Assembly: GCA_947646735.1 (NCBI GenBank)
Contig: CANTFK010000781.1
Coordinates: forward strand, 95,754 to 159,753
Length of the DNA: 64,000 bases
Origin: Peronospora farinosa
Taxonomy: Eukaryota; Oomycota; Peronosporomycetes; Peronosporales; Peronosporaceae
Direction: 5' to 3'
Shown: piece after piece, positions 44,740 through 57,000 of the stretch
How the letters are laid out: every line of letters begins with the position of its first letter
Position numbering within the stretch: the first letter of the stretch is position 1
Translations under genes and position numbers: made by a program
Notes under the pieces: generated by a model
The model's input: the letters and a program-made list of their open reading frames with translations, nothing else
Databases searched by the model: none
Told to the model about the DNA's origin: nothing

Positions 44740-44930
44740 AGAAGGGATCTGTAGTGGCGTGGATCCCATGCGTTTTTAAGAATCAGTCGTACTTAGTTAA
44801 AAATACAAACAAATATATATAAAATCAGAGTTGAAATTTACCTTGAGCGCACTAGTTATTTGCGCGCTCTCTTACGCTTCCTCGTAAGACTTATAGTGTG
44901 TGTAAGTAACGGAGCTCTAGCCCCGCTACA
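44740..44930 (+). repeat. E5 3' LTR, right part
   Basis: Aligns with 11562-11609 and 12862-13001 of the left LTR and shows the ancestral site of the Helitron-like insert. It ends GCCCCGCTACA. Confidence 0.85.
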
Positions 44931-45311
44931 CATCAAAAAGCGATGATGAGTTCAATTCAAGGTTGCCCTAGTAGTTTTTGTATGTGGCCGTAGTTTTAAC
45001 GTCTATGGCCATAGCATTCTATAGGAATAAACCTACCCTTAGTACCCTACACGAAATTAATTACTGTAACAGTAACCGTAATGATCAATTTATAATATGC
45101 AGGCTTCTGCATTGGATGACAAACATCTGCGTATGATGTACTTAGCACGGGTGATATCGATTATCAAACCATAACCGATATGGTACGGCTTGACCGACAC
45201 CATGCCTTAACGCCCACACTTAATACCTCGTTAAAGGCTATACAATATCTATGGCTTACAACCGTGACGTCATGCTCAATATAATTATCCAGCGTTGCGT
45301 AACCCCTTACA
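44931..45311 (-). mobile_element. E7: E1-family fragment (pol scrap plus partial LTR)
   Basis: 44931-44975 resembles E1 at 8010-8050. 45012-45311 matches the inner half of the E1 LTR (TAGTACCCTACAC, ATATGCAG, TGTATGATGTACTTAG-like blocks) in the same orientation and ends CCCCTTACA. It marks the right border of the nest. Confidence 0.7.
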
Positions 45312-45900
45312 AGTATAGTTTACTTTTTTCTACCTACTTTGCAACAAGTGCAACAACTACACCAACTTTCTACGAATATCAAGAAAAAAGGCTGCTTCGT
45401 GTCATGCTGACAGTTAAAGATGGACATGGTTCTAGAGAATCAATGTCTAAGATGAATATTTTAAGGCCTATTTCTGGGACGTGACACTTTGCCCATGATG
45501 AAGGCCACTGTGATGCTGCCACTACCATATGTCCCAAAGCGACACGACATTTACACACGTTGAATTCGGTTTTTCAGTTGTTAGTTTCGCTTGCGATCCA
45601 GTCTTTGACGGACACGTGAAGAAGCAGTCAATGACAAGAGGTGAAATTAATCGGCCACGCTGTATTGACTCGAACCGACTTGAGCCTTTAAGAAGAGATT
45701 GCTAACAGTATTTTTTAGGTCTTCTACACGTTGGCAAGACCAGAAACTTGTTTCTAGATCTCTAGAGATCTATTACTAATCCCTCCGTTATTGGAAGGTA
45801 AGCATAGCATACACTGAATGCAGGAAATGATCTCAGCTTTTCATCAAAACACCAGTGCTTCCTTCTTCATAGACGTTGGCAAGGTGTTTTCGTTTATGAG
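45312..45900. other. Intergenic, 3' of the NRPS gene
   Basis: No gene is visible. A 77-codon plus-strand frame (45251-45484) starts in the E7 LTR and is not credible. It probably holds the NRPS 3' untranslated region. Confidence 0.5.
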
Positions 45901-48900
45901 TCATTCAAAGGTTCTAAGACCCATTAATGCCAGTCTTGTACGGTGTCGGATCTGCCGAGAAATGAGGTTAACAGCGGGATGGCGCAACATTGTGAAATGG
46001 GTGCAATTCGGTATGATAGCCACAATTGTAATGTCAATGCCAAGTGATCGATACTTTGAAACGTCTGCTTGCCAGTGCTGAGTCATGTACAGATCAGCAT
46101 GAAGCCAAATGGATGGGTCAGATTTGGAGCAAGTTGTCTTCATTTCAGCACCCGTGTATGGTTCATAGGTATCTTCCATCGAACAAAATTTACGATAGGT
46201 GACCCCCAATGACCGTAATAGCGAGTCACTGAAGGCTTCGGTGACATACTCGTCAATCTGGATCTGAGCCGCTGCTTTTTGTGCCTTGGTCATTTGCTGC
46301 TGAGCAGATGGCATTTCGAAAGGAAGTCCATCTATCAGAATGACGGACAAAATCGTGTGTCCATCATGAACTGCTAATCGTGCTACCTCATGGGCTACCC
46401 GACAGCCAAATGAGAACCCGCCAAAAGCATAGGGACCTACACTTTGCCGTTCACGAATAATGTCCCAGTACATTTTTGCTAGTTCTTCCACGTTGGATGG
46501 TTGAGCTTTGGTTGACTGGAGGTTATCATCTAGAAATGCAGCTGCTTGTACACCAATGACAGGATATGGCAGATGCCGTGCCAACTCCAACAATTTCCAG
46601 ACAGTGCCCACTGCGTCATGGAATAAGAAAAGTGTCGGCATTGCGGCAGACGACGTCGTCGAGGGCCAATTGAGTGGAACCAGTGTCTCTGAGGTCCATT
46701 CTCGCAAATTCACCATGGAGTCTGCTGCGGTCTTTGCCATTTCACAAAGTGATGATGAGCGAAAGAATTGCTCGAGAGCAAGTGGTAATCCTCGTGCTTG
46801 TGCAAGAGCAATAGCTCGAATAGCTGTCAGAGAATCACCACCCAGTTCAAAGAAGGATCGAGACATTAATCGTTTCTCACGCTGGTCGATGTCAATATCT
46901 TCGTCATCGTCGAGGTGGTCAATTCCGAGAGCTTGCATCCAAACCTGACGCAAGATGTCCGTAGCTAATTGCACGGTGATAGCGATCCCATTGCTGGTAT
47001 CGTGCGTATGTTCTCCACTATTGTCCGAGTTAGTATCAGCCCAAGTTGCAAGTGTACGAAGATCGATTTTCCCATTCGGTGTGCGTGGCCAGCAACTCAC
47101 AGCTTGAATTGTTCGAGGCACCATATGAATCGGAAGGTGTTGATGAAGATACAAGTGCAGCTTTTCTGGAATCTCTCCTCCACTAATTTGGTTGTTCAAG
47201 TTGTCGGCCAGCATAACGAAGGCGACAAGAGTTAAGGAGTTTTGTTGCCGCATCCGACCAGCAGATTTTAAATGGGGAATAGCAAGTACCTCAGCGGCCT
47301 TAACAGTTGAGTGGCGCAGCAAAACAGAGCGTATTTCTTGCAATTCAATACGCATGCCATGGTGTTTTACTTGTGCATCCGTTCGTCCGAGAAAAACTAG
47401 ATCACCGCTTGGCAACCACTTGACCAAGTCCCCTGTCTTGTACCATCGCCATTCGCAGCTCTGCGCTAGAGACGAAATCTGCTCGAGATCCTTGTGGAGA
47501 ATGAATGCGTTCTCAGTCAGGTCCGGACGATTCCAATACCCTTGCGCAACACCTGCTCCACCAATGTACAGTTCGCCGTGAACATTAACCGGAACGAGTC
47601 GTCTTTGTGTATCGAGCACAATCACTGGATGATCGTCAATAGGTTTTCCGATTGGTACGCTTTGCAATCCACGAAGTATGCTGGCTTTCTTGTGTAATGC
47701 TAGTTCTCGAGGCAGCTGGAAAGCCGTAGTTGTGATCGACGCCTCGGTCGGTCCGTACTCGTTGACAAGACATGTCGTGCTTTCTTTGAACTTTCTGTAA
47801 AACTGGCGAGCCAATTCAATAGGAAAAACCTCGCCGGCGAGTACGACGTGTTTGATCGAAGCGGGAAATGAATCACCTCGATCGCTTAGAAAATTTACGA
47901 GCAACGCAAAATATGAAGGCACGAACACGCAAAACGTCACGTGTGGTTCGTTAGTAAGCACGTTTCGCATGTAGTGTAACTCGTGTAAACCCTTTGGTCG
48001 AGTGATTCGAGTGCTTCCTCCAACGAACAAAGGCGAGAAGAGCTGGGACAACGAGCCGTCCAAAGTCGTTGATGTGCTTTGGAGAAACACGTCAGATTGT
48101 GTCACCGCGTAGGTTCGCACAGTCCACCAGAGAGTCGTCAATAAAGCAGCGTGAGAGACCACTACACCTTTTGAATTGCCTGTTGACTACGAAAAGCATA
48201 CATACAGCAGAATGTGCCGGTCAGCAAATGAAGAGAGAGAACATGCCAGACATGGACTTACCCCAGACGTGTAAAGGATGTACGCCATTGCTGTGTGAGA
48301 ATCTCGTGGTTTTCGTGCTAGCAGTTGTGTGTTCTTATTCAGATGCCTGTGATCACTAGCAAAAGCTTTCAGCATAAAGGCCACATCTTCGTAGCACAAA
48401 ATGTGCTGTGAACGATCGTCGCCGTGTTCTGAATCCCTTGCCGATATATACGTTGCAATCTTCTCATGTTTTCGTTGTGTGATGATCACTTGAAGACCAC
48501 TGTCACGGGCCATAAAGCGCAGACGCTCGCGTGGATATTCCGGGTCAAGCGGTACAAACACTGCATTTAGACGCAGTATTCCTACCATTGCTGCTACATT
48601 TTCCATTCCTCTATCCAGTAACAATCCAATATGAAGTTCCGCACAACTGCCAGAAATGTCAAGCATACATAGCGCATCTTTGATGCGCCCACTATAGTTC
48701 CACAAGTCTTGGTATGTCCACTGCGTGCCTTCGAAGTGAAGTGCAGTATTACGTGGAGTTTTCTGCACTTGGGAAAACAAACATTCGTCTAAAAATTCGG
48801 GCTTCGGTATTGCAGTGGCATTGAGTGCTCTATGCGGCTTTGGCGTTCCCCATGTGGAGACAAGCTGGTTCCATTCGAGATCAGAAAGCATAGAAATAGC

Positions 48901-50778
48901 AGGTGATCGCACTACGGCAGTTGGTGTGGTCGTAACCTGCTCCAGCAATTTTAAGTAATATCCTGTAAAGCGTTCGACAGTATTTCGAGTAAATCGTGCC
49001 GTAGGGTACTCCATCAATCCCTCCAGCACACGATCTTCTGTGGCCCCCGTGAGATGACGATACCGCATGGATAGCATGAGGTCAAACTTTGCAGATTGAT
49101 GCGGTAATGTCATCTCGACATACTTGTTTGTACTCGGACCTTCGTCCCACTTTTCCCACGAAAACATGATCTGGAAAAGTGGGTGCTGCCACCGCCGCCG
49201 TACATCGACCCCATCAGTCTCACTACCGCTGCGAGCCGAGGCGCGCAAGTGTTTCAAAACCTGGTGAAAGGGAACTTCCGAATGGTTGTACGCATCAAGC
49301 ACCACCTTACGTACAGATGCCAAGAATTCCTTAAAATCTTCGCTTCCAGTACATTTGGCACCAATACGCAGAGGAAGGGTATTCACAAAGTAGCCCATGA
49401 TGTCTTGTAGTTCAGTAGATTCACGTCCCGACGAGGGTGCGCCAATTACGAAATCTTGCTGGCCTGATAACCGCTCAACCAGCAAGTAGAAGACTGCAAG
49501 AAGCCCCATGAACATACTTGCTCCTAGAGCATGACAGAGCTTGGAAAATGCTTCTTGAAGCGCAGAAGATGTTCGAAAGACAACCACATCACCTCTTGTT
49601 GTGGTTGATTCTAGTGCAGCAGGTTCGTCATTTGGCTCATAATCGATCTCGTCCGATCGCCCAACATCAAAGGGAAGTTTAAGCAAGTCAGGTACGCTAT
49701 CGTCTGTTAATAGCTGCAGCCAATACTGTAACAACGGTGCTGTTATTCCAGAGCGCATTCGTGATCGCTGCCACACGGAAAAATCTCTGTACGTCAAGCG
49801 AGCAGCACTAGAAGCGTTTGTTTCCAGCTGCTTTATAAATTCTGATGTCGTAGTCTCTGCATCATTGCTAAACAAGAAATGTGCGTAAAGTTGGTGGAGA
49901 TCGTTCCAAAATATCTGACTGGAGGCTGCATCTGTGACGATATGATGCAAAACCACAGCAAGAATCCAAGGCGAGGTAACGTTTCGATCCGGACTAGTAA
50001 AAGCAAACACTCGAATTGGTGCCTGGTGCGCCAAATCGAACGCGTTATCGATTGTTTTTGCCACAAAAGCAGCAAGTTTCGTGTCATTTTCATCCTCTTT
50101 ACCACCGGACACAAGCATTTCACATGGTATGACAGTGAAAACACCTAATTGATCTTGAAAATGCGACAACGGGTGTACAACTTGTTTTTCGTGTCCTCCT
50201 GCATTAGTATCGGCGTCAAAGCACGTTCGTAGAGTCTCATGCTTTGCCATCAAAGCATCACAGGTGTTTCTCAACGCGGCCAAATCAAACGGAACATCAC
50301 TGAATTGCAACGCGCGGACCACATTGTACGCCGTGCTGGATGGCTGTAGCTTTTGCAATGCAAACATTTGCAACTGTGAATATGACAATTCACATGACGC
50401 ATTGGCACTCCTCGATGCCAAGCCAGGTCGAAGCACCAAACTATCTTCTTCTTGGCGTTTATCATCACTGAGCATTTGATTTACTGCATTCCAAAGCGTT
50501 TGCAATCGTCGACCTCTGGAATTTTCAAGTGGTTTCTTACGTTTAGTCGATTGATCTCTAGTCATCAGTAGCAGTTGTAACCAATGCACCGCCACATCCA
50601 CATTTCCAGCATCAAGAGCTCGAGCCAACGCTATTACATTCACTTCATTTAGTTTGTTGTGACTTGTCAAATTATCGACTTGTATTCTGCTGGACTTTTG
50701 CATGCTTGTCAAATTGGCACAGCGGCCGTTGAAAACCGTTACGAACGAGACGCTATCAGCCAACCAAACGGACAGCAA
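45901..50778 (-). CDS. Single-module non-ribosomal peptide synthetase (C-A-T-TE)
   Basis: Two exons, 50778-48262 and 48186-45901, joined across a 75-bp GT-AG intron that splits adenylation motif A3 (YTSG then STGNSKG), giving about 1600 residues. Order: 130 residues of unknown role; condensation domain (about 131-580) with HHIVTDA at 278-284 instead of HHxxxDG; adenylation domain (about 655-1215) with LDGS, NEYGPTE, YKTGD, GRTDAQVKHHGMRIE and the lysine in NGKID; carrier domain with FFELGGDSL near 1288; thioesterase with GFSFG near 1431, Asp in ILIDG and His in NCTHF. All active-site residues except the condensation-motif Gly look present. One module with its own thioesterase could join one amino acid to an acyl or peptidyl donor and release the product. 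The substrate is unknown. The start is the first ATG of the frame; an upstream exon cannot be excluded. Confidence 0.9.
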
Positions 50779-51078
50779 GTAGGTCGACTATCGAAAGAAG
50801 TAAAATGAATGGCCACAATTCACGGATTGAGATGTTCTAGCACGGAGTTTTCATTCCTCTATGAGATTCTTTGGCTCGTCTAATGGACTCTGTGACTTTA
50901 ATGTGAACTTGAAAGTGCCACGTACAGTTCCAGGCCAAGTATCTCTGCTAGATGCATTCTTGCTTCCTTCAGCTCTAAATCTTCATGATAACTGGGAAGA
51001 CATCCATTTGAGTTCATGGTTGTCATGTCAATTATGATACCGTTCATGTACGTATTGCTTCATTCATTCTGGTCTTCC
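50779..51078. other. Gap between the ASPM-like and NRPS genes
   Basis: About 300 bp between two same-strand genes. It should hold the NRPS promoter and the 3' end of the upstream gene. No motif stands out. Confidence 0.4.
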
Positions 51079-54000
51079 CTACCGTTCTAACAGCATTACG
51101 AGCTGCTGCATGATAGATACGGCCGTCTTCGGGTTCATTTTCCTCATGAGGTTGTTCGCGCTGCTCTTGTCGGGAATATGATTTACGCGTCGGAACGAAG
51201 CCGTCGCGTTGTATAGTGCCAGCTTTCTTGATAAAAGCTCCTGCAAACCGCCTAGCCGCTTTTCAGCTTCACTCCAGCTCTCTTGCACACCAGCATTCCT
51301 ACCTGCCAGCGGTTTCAATGACTTGAAATAGTACGATATGACATCCGCTGACAGCACGAAAATGTGGTGCATGTCTCGATGAATGTGTAGCAAGTCCACC
51401 AGCGTATCCAAAGCGCGCAAGTCCACGTCGAGTCGGCCGTTGGCATCATCACTAGCAACCACCCGCATCGGATTGTTCTTATCAGCCGACCGCCGATATA
51501 CCGTCAAATTTCTCAGAACGAGCAGTAGTTGGTGTAGTAGTTCCACGTGCGGGCGACTGCGGTTCAAACCACGAATGGCTGCAAAAATAGTCGACGAGAT
51601 CTGTAGCTGAACGCACTTGCGGCAGCTTTCACGCGAGTACCGAGTACAGACTTCAATGGTATGGCTTGCAAACAGCATGTCCTGTAGACGCTTTCCGTGA
51701 AGTAGCATATGCAGGGCCAAATCCAATCGTGCACCCAACGTTTGCGGCTGCTCTGACTGAACGCTACTCTCCTCGTTCGATTTGACCCTCAATTGATGCA
51801 GACTGGTCGATGAAGTGTCCGAACTGGTGTAACGCTCTTGCCCGACCAATTTCATTGCTGAAAGCTTCTTGCGTTGCCGAGTAATCTCAGGGGTGCTGCG
51901 GTGCAAGCGAACGAAAGTACCACGCCACCACGCCTGAAGCTTCCGCACTGCCATGAGGTGGAAGTTACGCTCGCGTGAGGGCATTATTACCTTTTCGTAG
52001 AGCCACAGTGCCAACATATGCCCTGCGCGCGCCTTGGCCATAGCCAATGCCATCGCTTCCGTTTCGCGCTGGCGCTTCGCCTCTTCCATCCGCTGACGCT
52101 CTGCCCATTTGCAGCAGAGTCCCAGCCACCATACCTGCATACGTTGGGCAGCATCATCCATAAGCCGTCTTCGCTGAATTCGTGCGTTGATAAGACTCTT
52201 GAAGCAGAATGACCGCCAGCACATCGCAATTTTGTTTGCATCGGCAGTACGCTTCTGCACAATACCAGCGCCAAGTCGCGTCCAGTGAGATCGTATCATC
52301 AGCGTGCGCTTCTTGCGGTACTTCATCATTCGGTTGATGTACCAGTGTTCGATCTTCCAACACGACATCAGCATACGCATCCGTTTCAGCTGCGTCTGAA
52401 GGGCGTAGAAGCTAAATCGACGACGTGAAAGCCATCCACGCACGCATTTCTGAATGCCGACACATGCACGGTGCTGATACAGTGCTCGTCGAAATTTCGT
52501 CACTACCATCCACGAGCGAATCGAGTGCTGCATCACCACCACACTTGCACGTTTCTTGGCATATTGATGTTTCTCTTTAAAGCCACGGAACACTATTTGA
52601 ATAAGAGTCGCTGCAAGCATCCGTTTATGACACGCGTAAGAGCGATATAGTGACTGGATGCGGTTCGCAGCACGATGTTCCACACATCCTTGTAGGCGTC
52701 GAAGACAGTTTTGGCGAATATGTTCTTGCCGTTCTTCCTCGTCTTGTTGCATGCGCCGATACCGCAAAAGCAAGCTTCTGAACGCCAGCAACGCTTGGAG
52801 CTGTTTTTGACGGCGCCATATTCGTATGTTCTTTTGCAACAAGCGCACGCTCTGATGGAGACGGATGTATGATTTTCTGGCTAACCAAGCTAGCACAACA
52901 CTCTGCGCTCTTGTTGCAGCAAACGTTCGCTTCTGAAATCGAAAATTTCTGTACACGTTTTGGATGTGGCGCGCGGCCCGCGTTTCCACCTTACATTTGA
53001 GTTCTTGGAGCTGCATCTCGCGTCGATGGGCTTCGTTTGCTTTCATTTGCTGGTAGATTTTCAGCAAACTGTGGAAGTGCGTTAGCGCACGTAGCTGGCG
53101 CCTCCGGCGCCACACGCGGACATTGCGCTGCAGGACCAGAGCAGCACATTTCGCCATTTGATATTGCAATTTCTGCTTTGCGCCTCGGAATGCACTCGCG
53201 AGCTTAGTCGCTGCTATTTCTCGCTTCCAGAAAACAAACTCACGAAAGCATCTCTGGACGCAGGTGGCAGCACGCGTCTCCACTTTCCGCTTCAGCTTCA
53301 TTTGCCGCTTCTGAAGCTCTTCCGTCTTCATCAATTGCTCAAAGTGCTGCAGAGCAAGGATTCGCTTGCTCTCTTCTCGGTGGCGGTGAAAGGTACCCCA
53401 AGTCACTTGAATAACTTGTGCCGCATGATGCTCTCGTCGCCACATCTGCGCACGGTGCGTCCGTGCCGCGACACGTAAAAGACCTTGTCGCCAAGCAACT
53501 TGAATATGAGAAACAGCCACGTGACGGTCAGCGATCATTTGCTGTCGAACAAGACGAGCACCTTCTCTAGACAAATGCTGCAGCCAGTTTCTCTCGATGA
53601 CACCACAGCTGGTCTTCGCAAGAACGCGCTGTGCGACCTTGCGTCGTACAGCCTGCTGTACCTGCAGTTCCTTCTGTTGCCTCCGTTGAAGGTGTTTCCG
53701 CCAATGATACTGGATTACTTGAATCGCACCAAGCGAATGTCCGTTGACGCGGAGTTGCCGACGAACACGGAATGCCGCCTGTATGGTAACCACAGCTTTC
53801 CGAAGGCACAAGAATTGCCTTCTGGCCGCCCAAATTAGCACTTTGTTTTTTACAATGTGTGCTGCTCGTAAGAGTTTACGGCACTGACGAATCGCCAATC
53901 GTTTCTGACTGGAAGAGTACCAGAACCGCTGAATAATTTGTGCACTGAGATTCTTTTTACGATGCATTCGCAATCGGATCAACGGGCTCTTCCACCATCG

Positions 54001-57000
54001 TTTCAATCTGGACGCAGCGTGAATCTCATTGTATGAGTCCATCAGACGTGACTGCAAGTAGCACACGAACGTTACTACCATCTTCTCATCCGGCGGGTTG
54101 TTCGTGTTGTATTGTTGAGGCATGAGCACTGGAACCTCCCCTAGCTGCTTGATGCGTTCGTTGATAATAGCAAAGTGCCGCTGCTCGTTCATTAAGAGTG
54201 CTTTCTCGCTAGTCTGCTGATCGTCCCCACTAGGTCTATCACTCGTTGTTGGCAGCATGTCCGATTTTGATAGAAGCATCGGATGATAGTAGTGAAGCAG
54301 GTGACATAGCGCTTTTCCGTCAGCAAACGATTGAGAAAAGTCATTCACAACTACATCGTAGTTGGCACAAACAGCACGGCACCACTCCAGCAACAACCCA
54401 TAGCATTCGTGATCATGAGTGTGAATAAGCGGTACTTTCTTCTGTTGGACATCGAAAAATTCTTTTGCACGGAAACTCATCCGCTTGACGACGTTCATAA
54501 TCTCCCGTCTCATTCTTTGGGCGTCCACAAGAGATTGCAATTGGAAGTAGCTGACAAGCTTCCACAGCAAGGCTAGGGTCTTCTCGCGGTGCCCATTTAC
54601 GATGTCTTTGGCCAGATTTTCCACCATTTTTGCATCTACTTTAGTTTGCAAACCCGCAAAACCGGACGAAGATGTACGAACACGTCCAGCTGATCTATGT
54701 TTCTCACCTGTCTCGCTACTGCTTTTGAGGTCATCCAATACGCTCGCGCCACATTTGTCTTGCAAGAAGTGCAGGCAGATCTCGACGTTGTGCATTTTTT
54801 GCAATCGCGAGAGAGCCGGAACACGCAAGAACATTGATAAGCCCTTAGGCTTAAGAGTACTTCCTTGGGTCATGCTTGTCGAGGAGGACGCAGATGCCGT
54901 AAGTGCTTCCATCAGCTTTGCAAGTCGGACGCCGTCGCGCAGATCGGTTTCTAAGCTCTTGATCTCCAGGTCGATTTCGTCCAACGCTGTCTGCTCATGC
55001 TTTAATGAGTAGCCTAGCTGTTCCAAATGCTTGTCGATGCGACCTTCGCTTGCCAAGAACAGTCTGCAGAACTCGGTCAAAAACACCTTCGAATTTTTCA
55101 CCCACAATTCGTTGCCTTCGTCGCTGTTACGTTGCTTGTTGCTGTTGTGGTTCTCAACAGGTATGGTATTTTTGGTCGATCGCATAATTCGAAAGAGACA
55201 GGGAAAGTGTGCAAACCTTTCTCCCTTATGCTCAACTGCACGATCCAAGAAAATCACCAGCATGAAAAATTTAAGCATAAATGACTGCGTCAACGAGTCA
55301 AAGTACTCTCGCCCGTTAATGTTTTTCTTGGTATTTTTAAAAGCATTGCCGCCATCATAGCGATCCGCAGTGGAGCCATCTAGAGGTGTCATGAGATTCA
55401 TCACCAATCGATAATTCTGGGCGACATGCGAGTCTTTGACCAGATGCTTCAAGATAATCCGGCGAAGTACACGAGGCATTTTCCGGTCTGGTGACGAGTC
55501 TTTCATCCCCGAAATGGTTGTTTTTGCACAAGTGCAGCTGAATATAGTTCGCAATGAGCACTTTTCTTGTGTCATGACTTGATGACCAAGCACAGCGTAT
55601 AAACCTAGGCAGAGCCAAACCGGATGATAGTTATTCAGTAAGCTAAGAAGATCCTCTTGCAATCCGACATCAGCATACACAGGACGGTCCGCGCGAAAAC
55701 GCAACCTCTGGTTGCCAATCTCATCCTGCAGCTTATACAAAACATCATTCATACTTGGCAAATGGTACAATTCTGCGGCAGATTGTACCCAACTCGACTC
55801 CATGCGCTTTTGTGCAAGCACGCGTAACGACGAGTAATCAAATCTGCGTTTAGCTCCGGCAATTGGCTTCTCTGCGCCACCTTGTTCGTTGCATCCGCTC
55901 AGTCGTAAGGCTGTACTTTCCAACAGCACGTAATTCATCCATTTCGTAAAACCTTCAGTTTGCTTTGCCATCCAGTTCTCGTCGTATATCTCCTGGCGCT
56001 GTTTCCACCAAGATCCAGCAAAAGGCTTCTTCGTCGAGAGATATTCCTGGGTAGCACCAAGACTTTTTCGTGGCGTCAATGTCTTTTGCATACTCACATG
56101 TGTCTCACTTTTCCTTCGTTTGAATCCATTTCGTGGTGGGGAGAGCTCAATCGTCACTGACGAGTTGCGTTTGTCTCCCACCCGCGGCCTCATCTTGACT
56201 ACAGGCTCCAGCTCGGCATCGAGGTCGCTTAAAGGCAGATCACTTGAAAGTGAAAATGCGGTGTTTTTTGTCTTTGACGAGATCCTGCTGGTCATCGTTC
56301 TAATGTTCACTGGAGACACCCTAGGCGATACGTTTTGCTTCATACTTGCTCGCACCACAACAGCATCAATCTGTTTTGATTGGCGCATGCGTCCAAGACT
56401 AGACATCTGTGGAACACGCGGTGTCACTGTCCCTGTTGCTCTGCATTGTAATCTAAACCTGTTATTTACTTTAAACTTGAGCACAGCCGTAACTTGGTGT
56501 CCGACATCCATCGGCAGCGGTTCAAACGTCACTCGAAGCGTCATCGACTTTAGAGCGTCGACCACACAAAGATGCAAATCACACTTGAACCTCGTCTTTA
56601 TCGTTGTAGCTTTAGCCAATGGACTGTCTTCATCCCGGACCATCATGTATCCTTCATATTTTACACGTGCATTGCCCAGTTCACTGGCGTTTATTAATGT
56701 CAATTGCCTGCGTTTTCGCTCACCGAGAGCCACAGCACCAAAGTGCAGCTGTCCCACATGATTAAAGTCATCTACGAACATTGTAGCAGCGTCTGGTGTG
56801 ACTGATTCTTCTTTTTCCTCTTTAAGGTCCAGACCTAATGAAGAGCCGTGAAGCTCAAGTGCTCGCGCTTCAAAGTGCGTCACAGCATTTTCCATTGCCT
56901 GAGCATCTCTTCTGTCTTGATCTTCATCATAATGAGGTTCCTGATCCTCATTTAACGCGTAGAGACGTTTCTGTGAAGCTGTAGATGTCTCGGTCCGGTT

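Larger units (their letters stand above)
11417..44930 (+). mobile_element. E5: old Ty3/Gypsy element, host of the nested insertions
   Basis: The left LTR is 11417-13001 (split by a Helitron-like insert). The right LTR is 29080-29225 plus 44740-44930 (split by E3). Without inserts the LTRs are about 333 and 337 bp. Inside are gag, protease, integrase and chromodomain remnants in plus orientation. E2 sits between protease and integrase where RT-RNase H should be; that block is missing. The flanks (GATAG and CATCA) do not match, so the ends have been rearranged. Confidence 0.85.

Noticed and set aside
11412..44935. Target duplication for E5
   Set aside because: The five bases on each side (GATAG, CATCA) do not match, and the flanks come from opposite orientations of related elements.
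45901..48162. A separate gene for the second half of the NRPS
   Set aside because: The two frames join over a perfect GT-AG intron inside adenylation motif A3.
46508..50479. Plus-strand frames across the NRPS
   Set aside because: Shadows of the real gene on the other strand.
51383..56761. Many 60-210 residue frames on the plus strand across the ASPM-like gene
   Set aside because: Antisense shadows of a long coding exon; no domain or shared structure.
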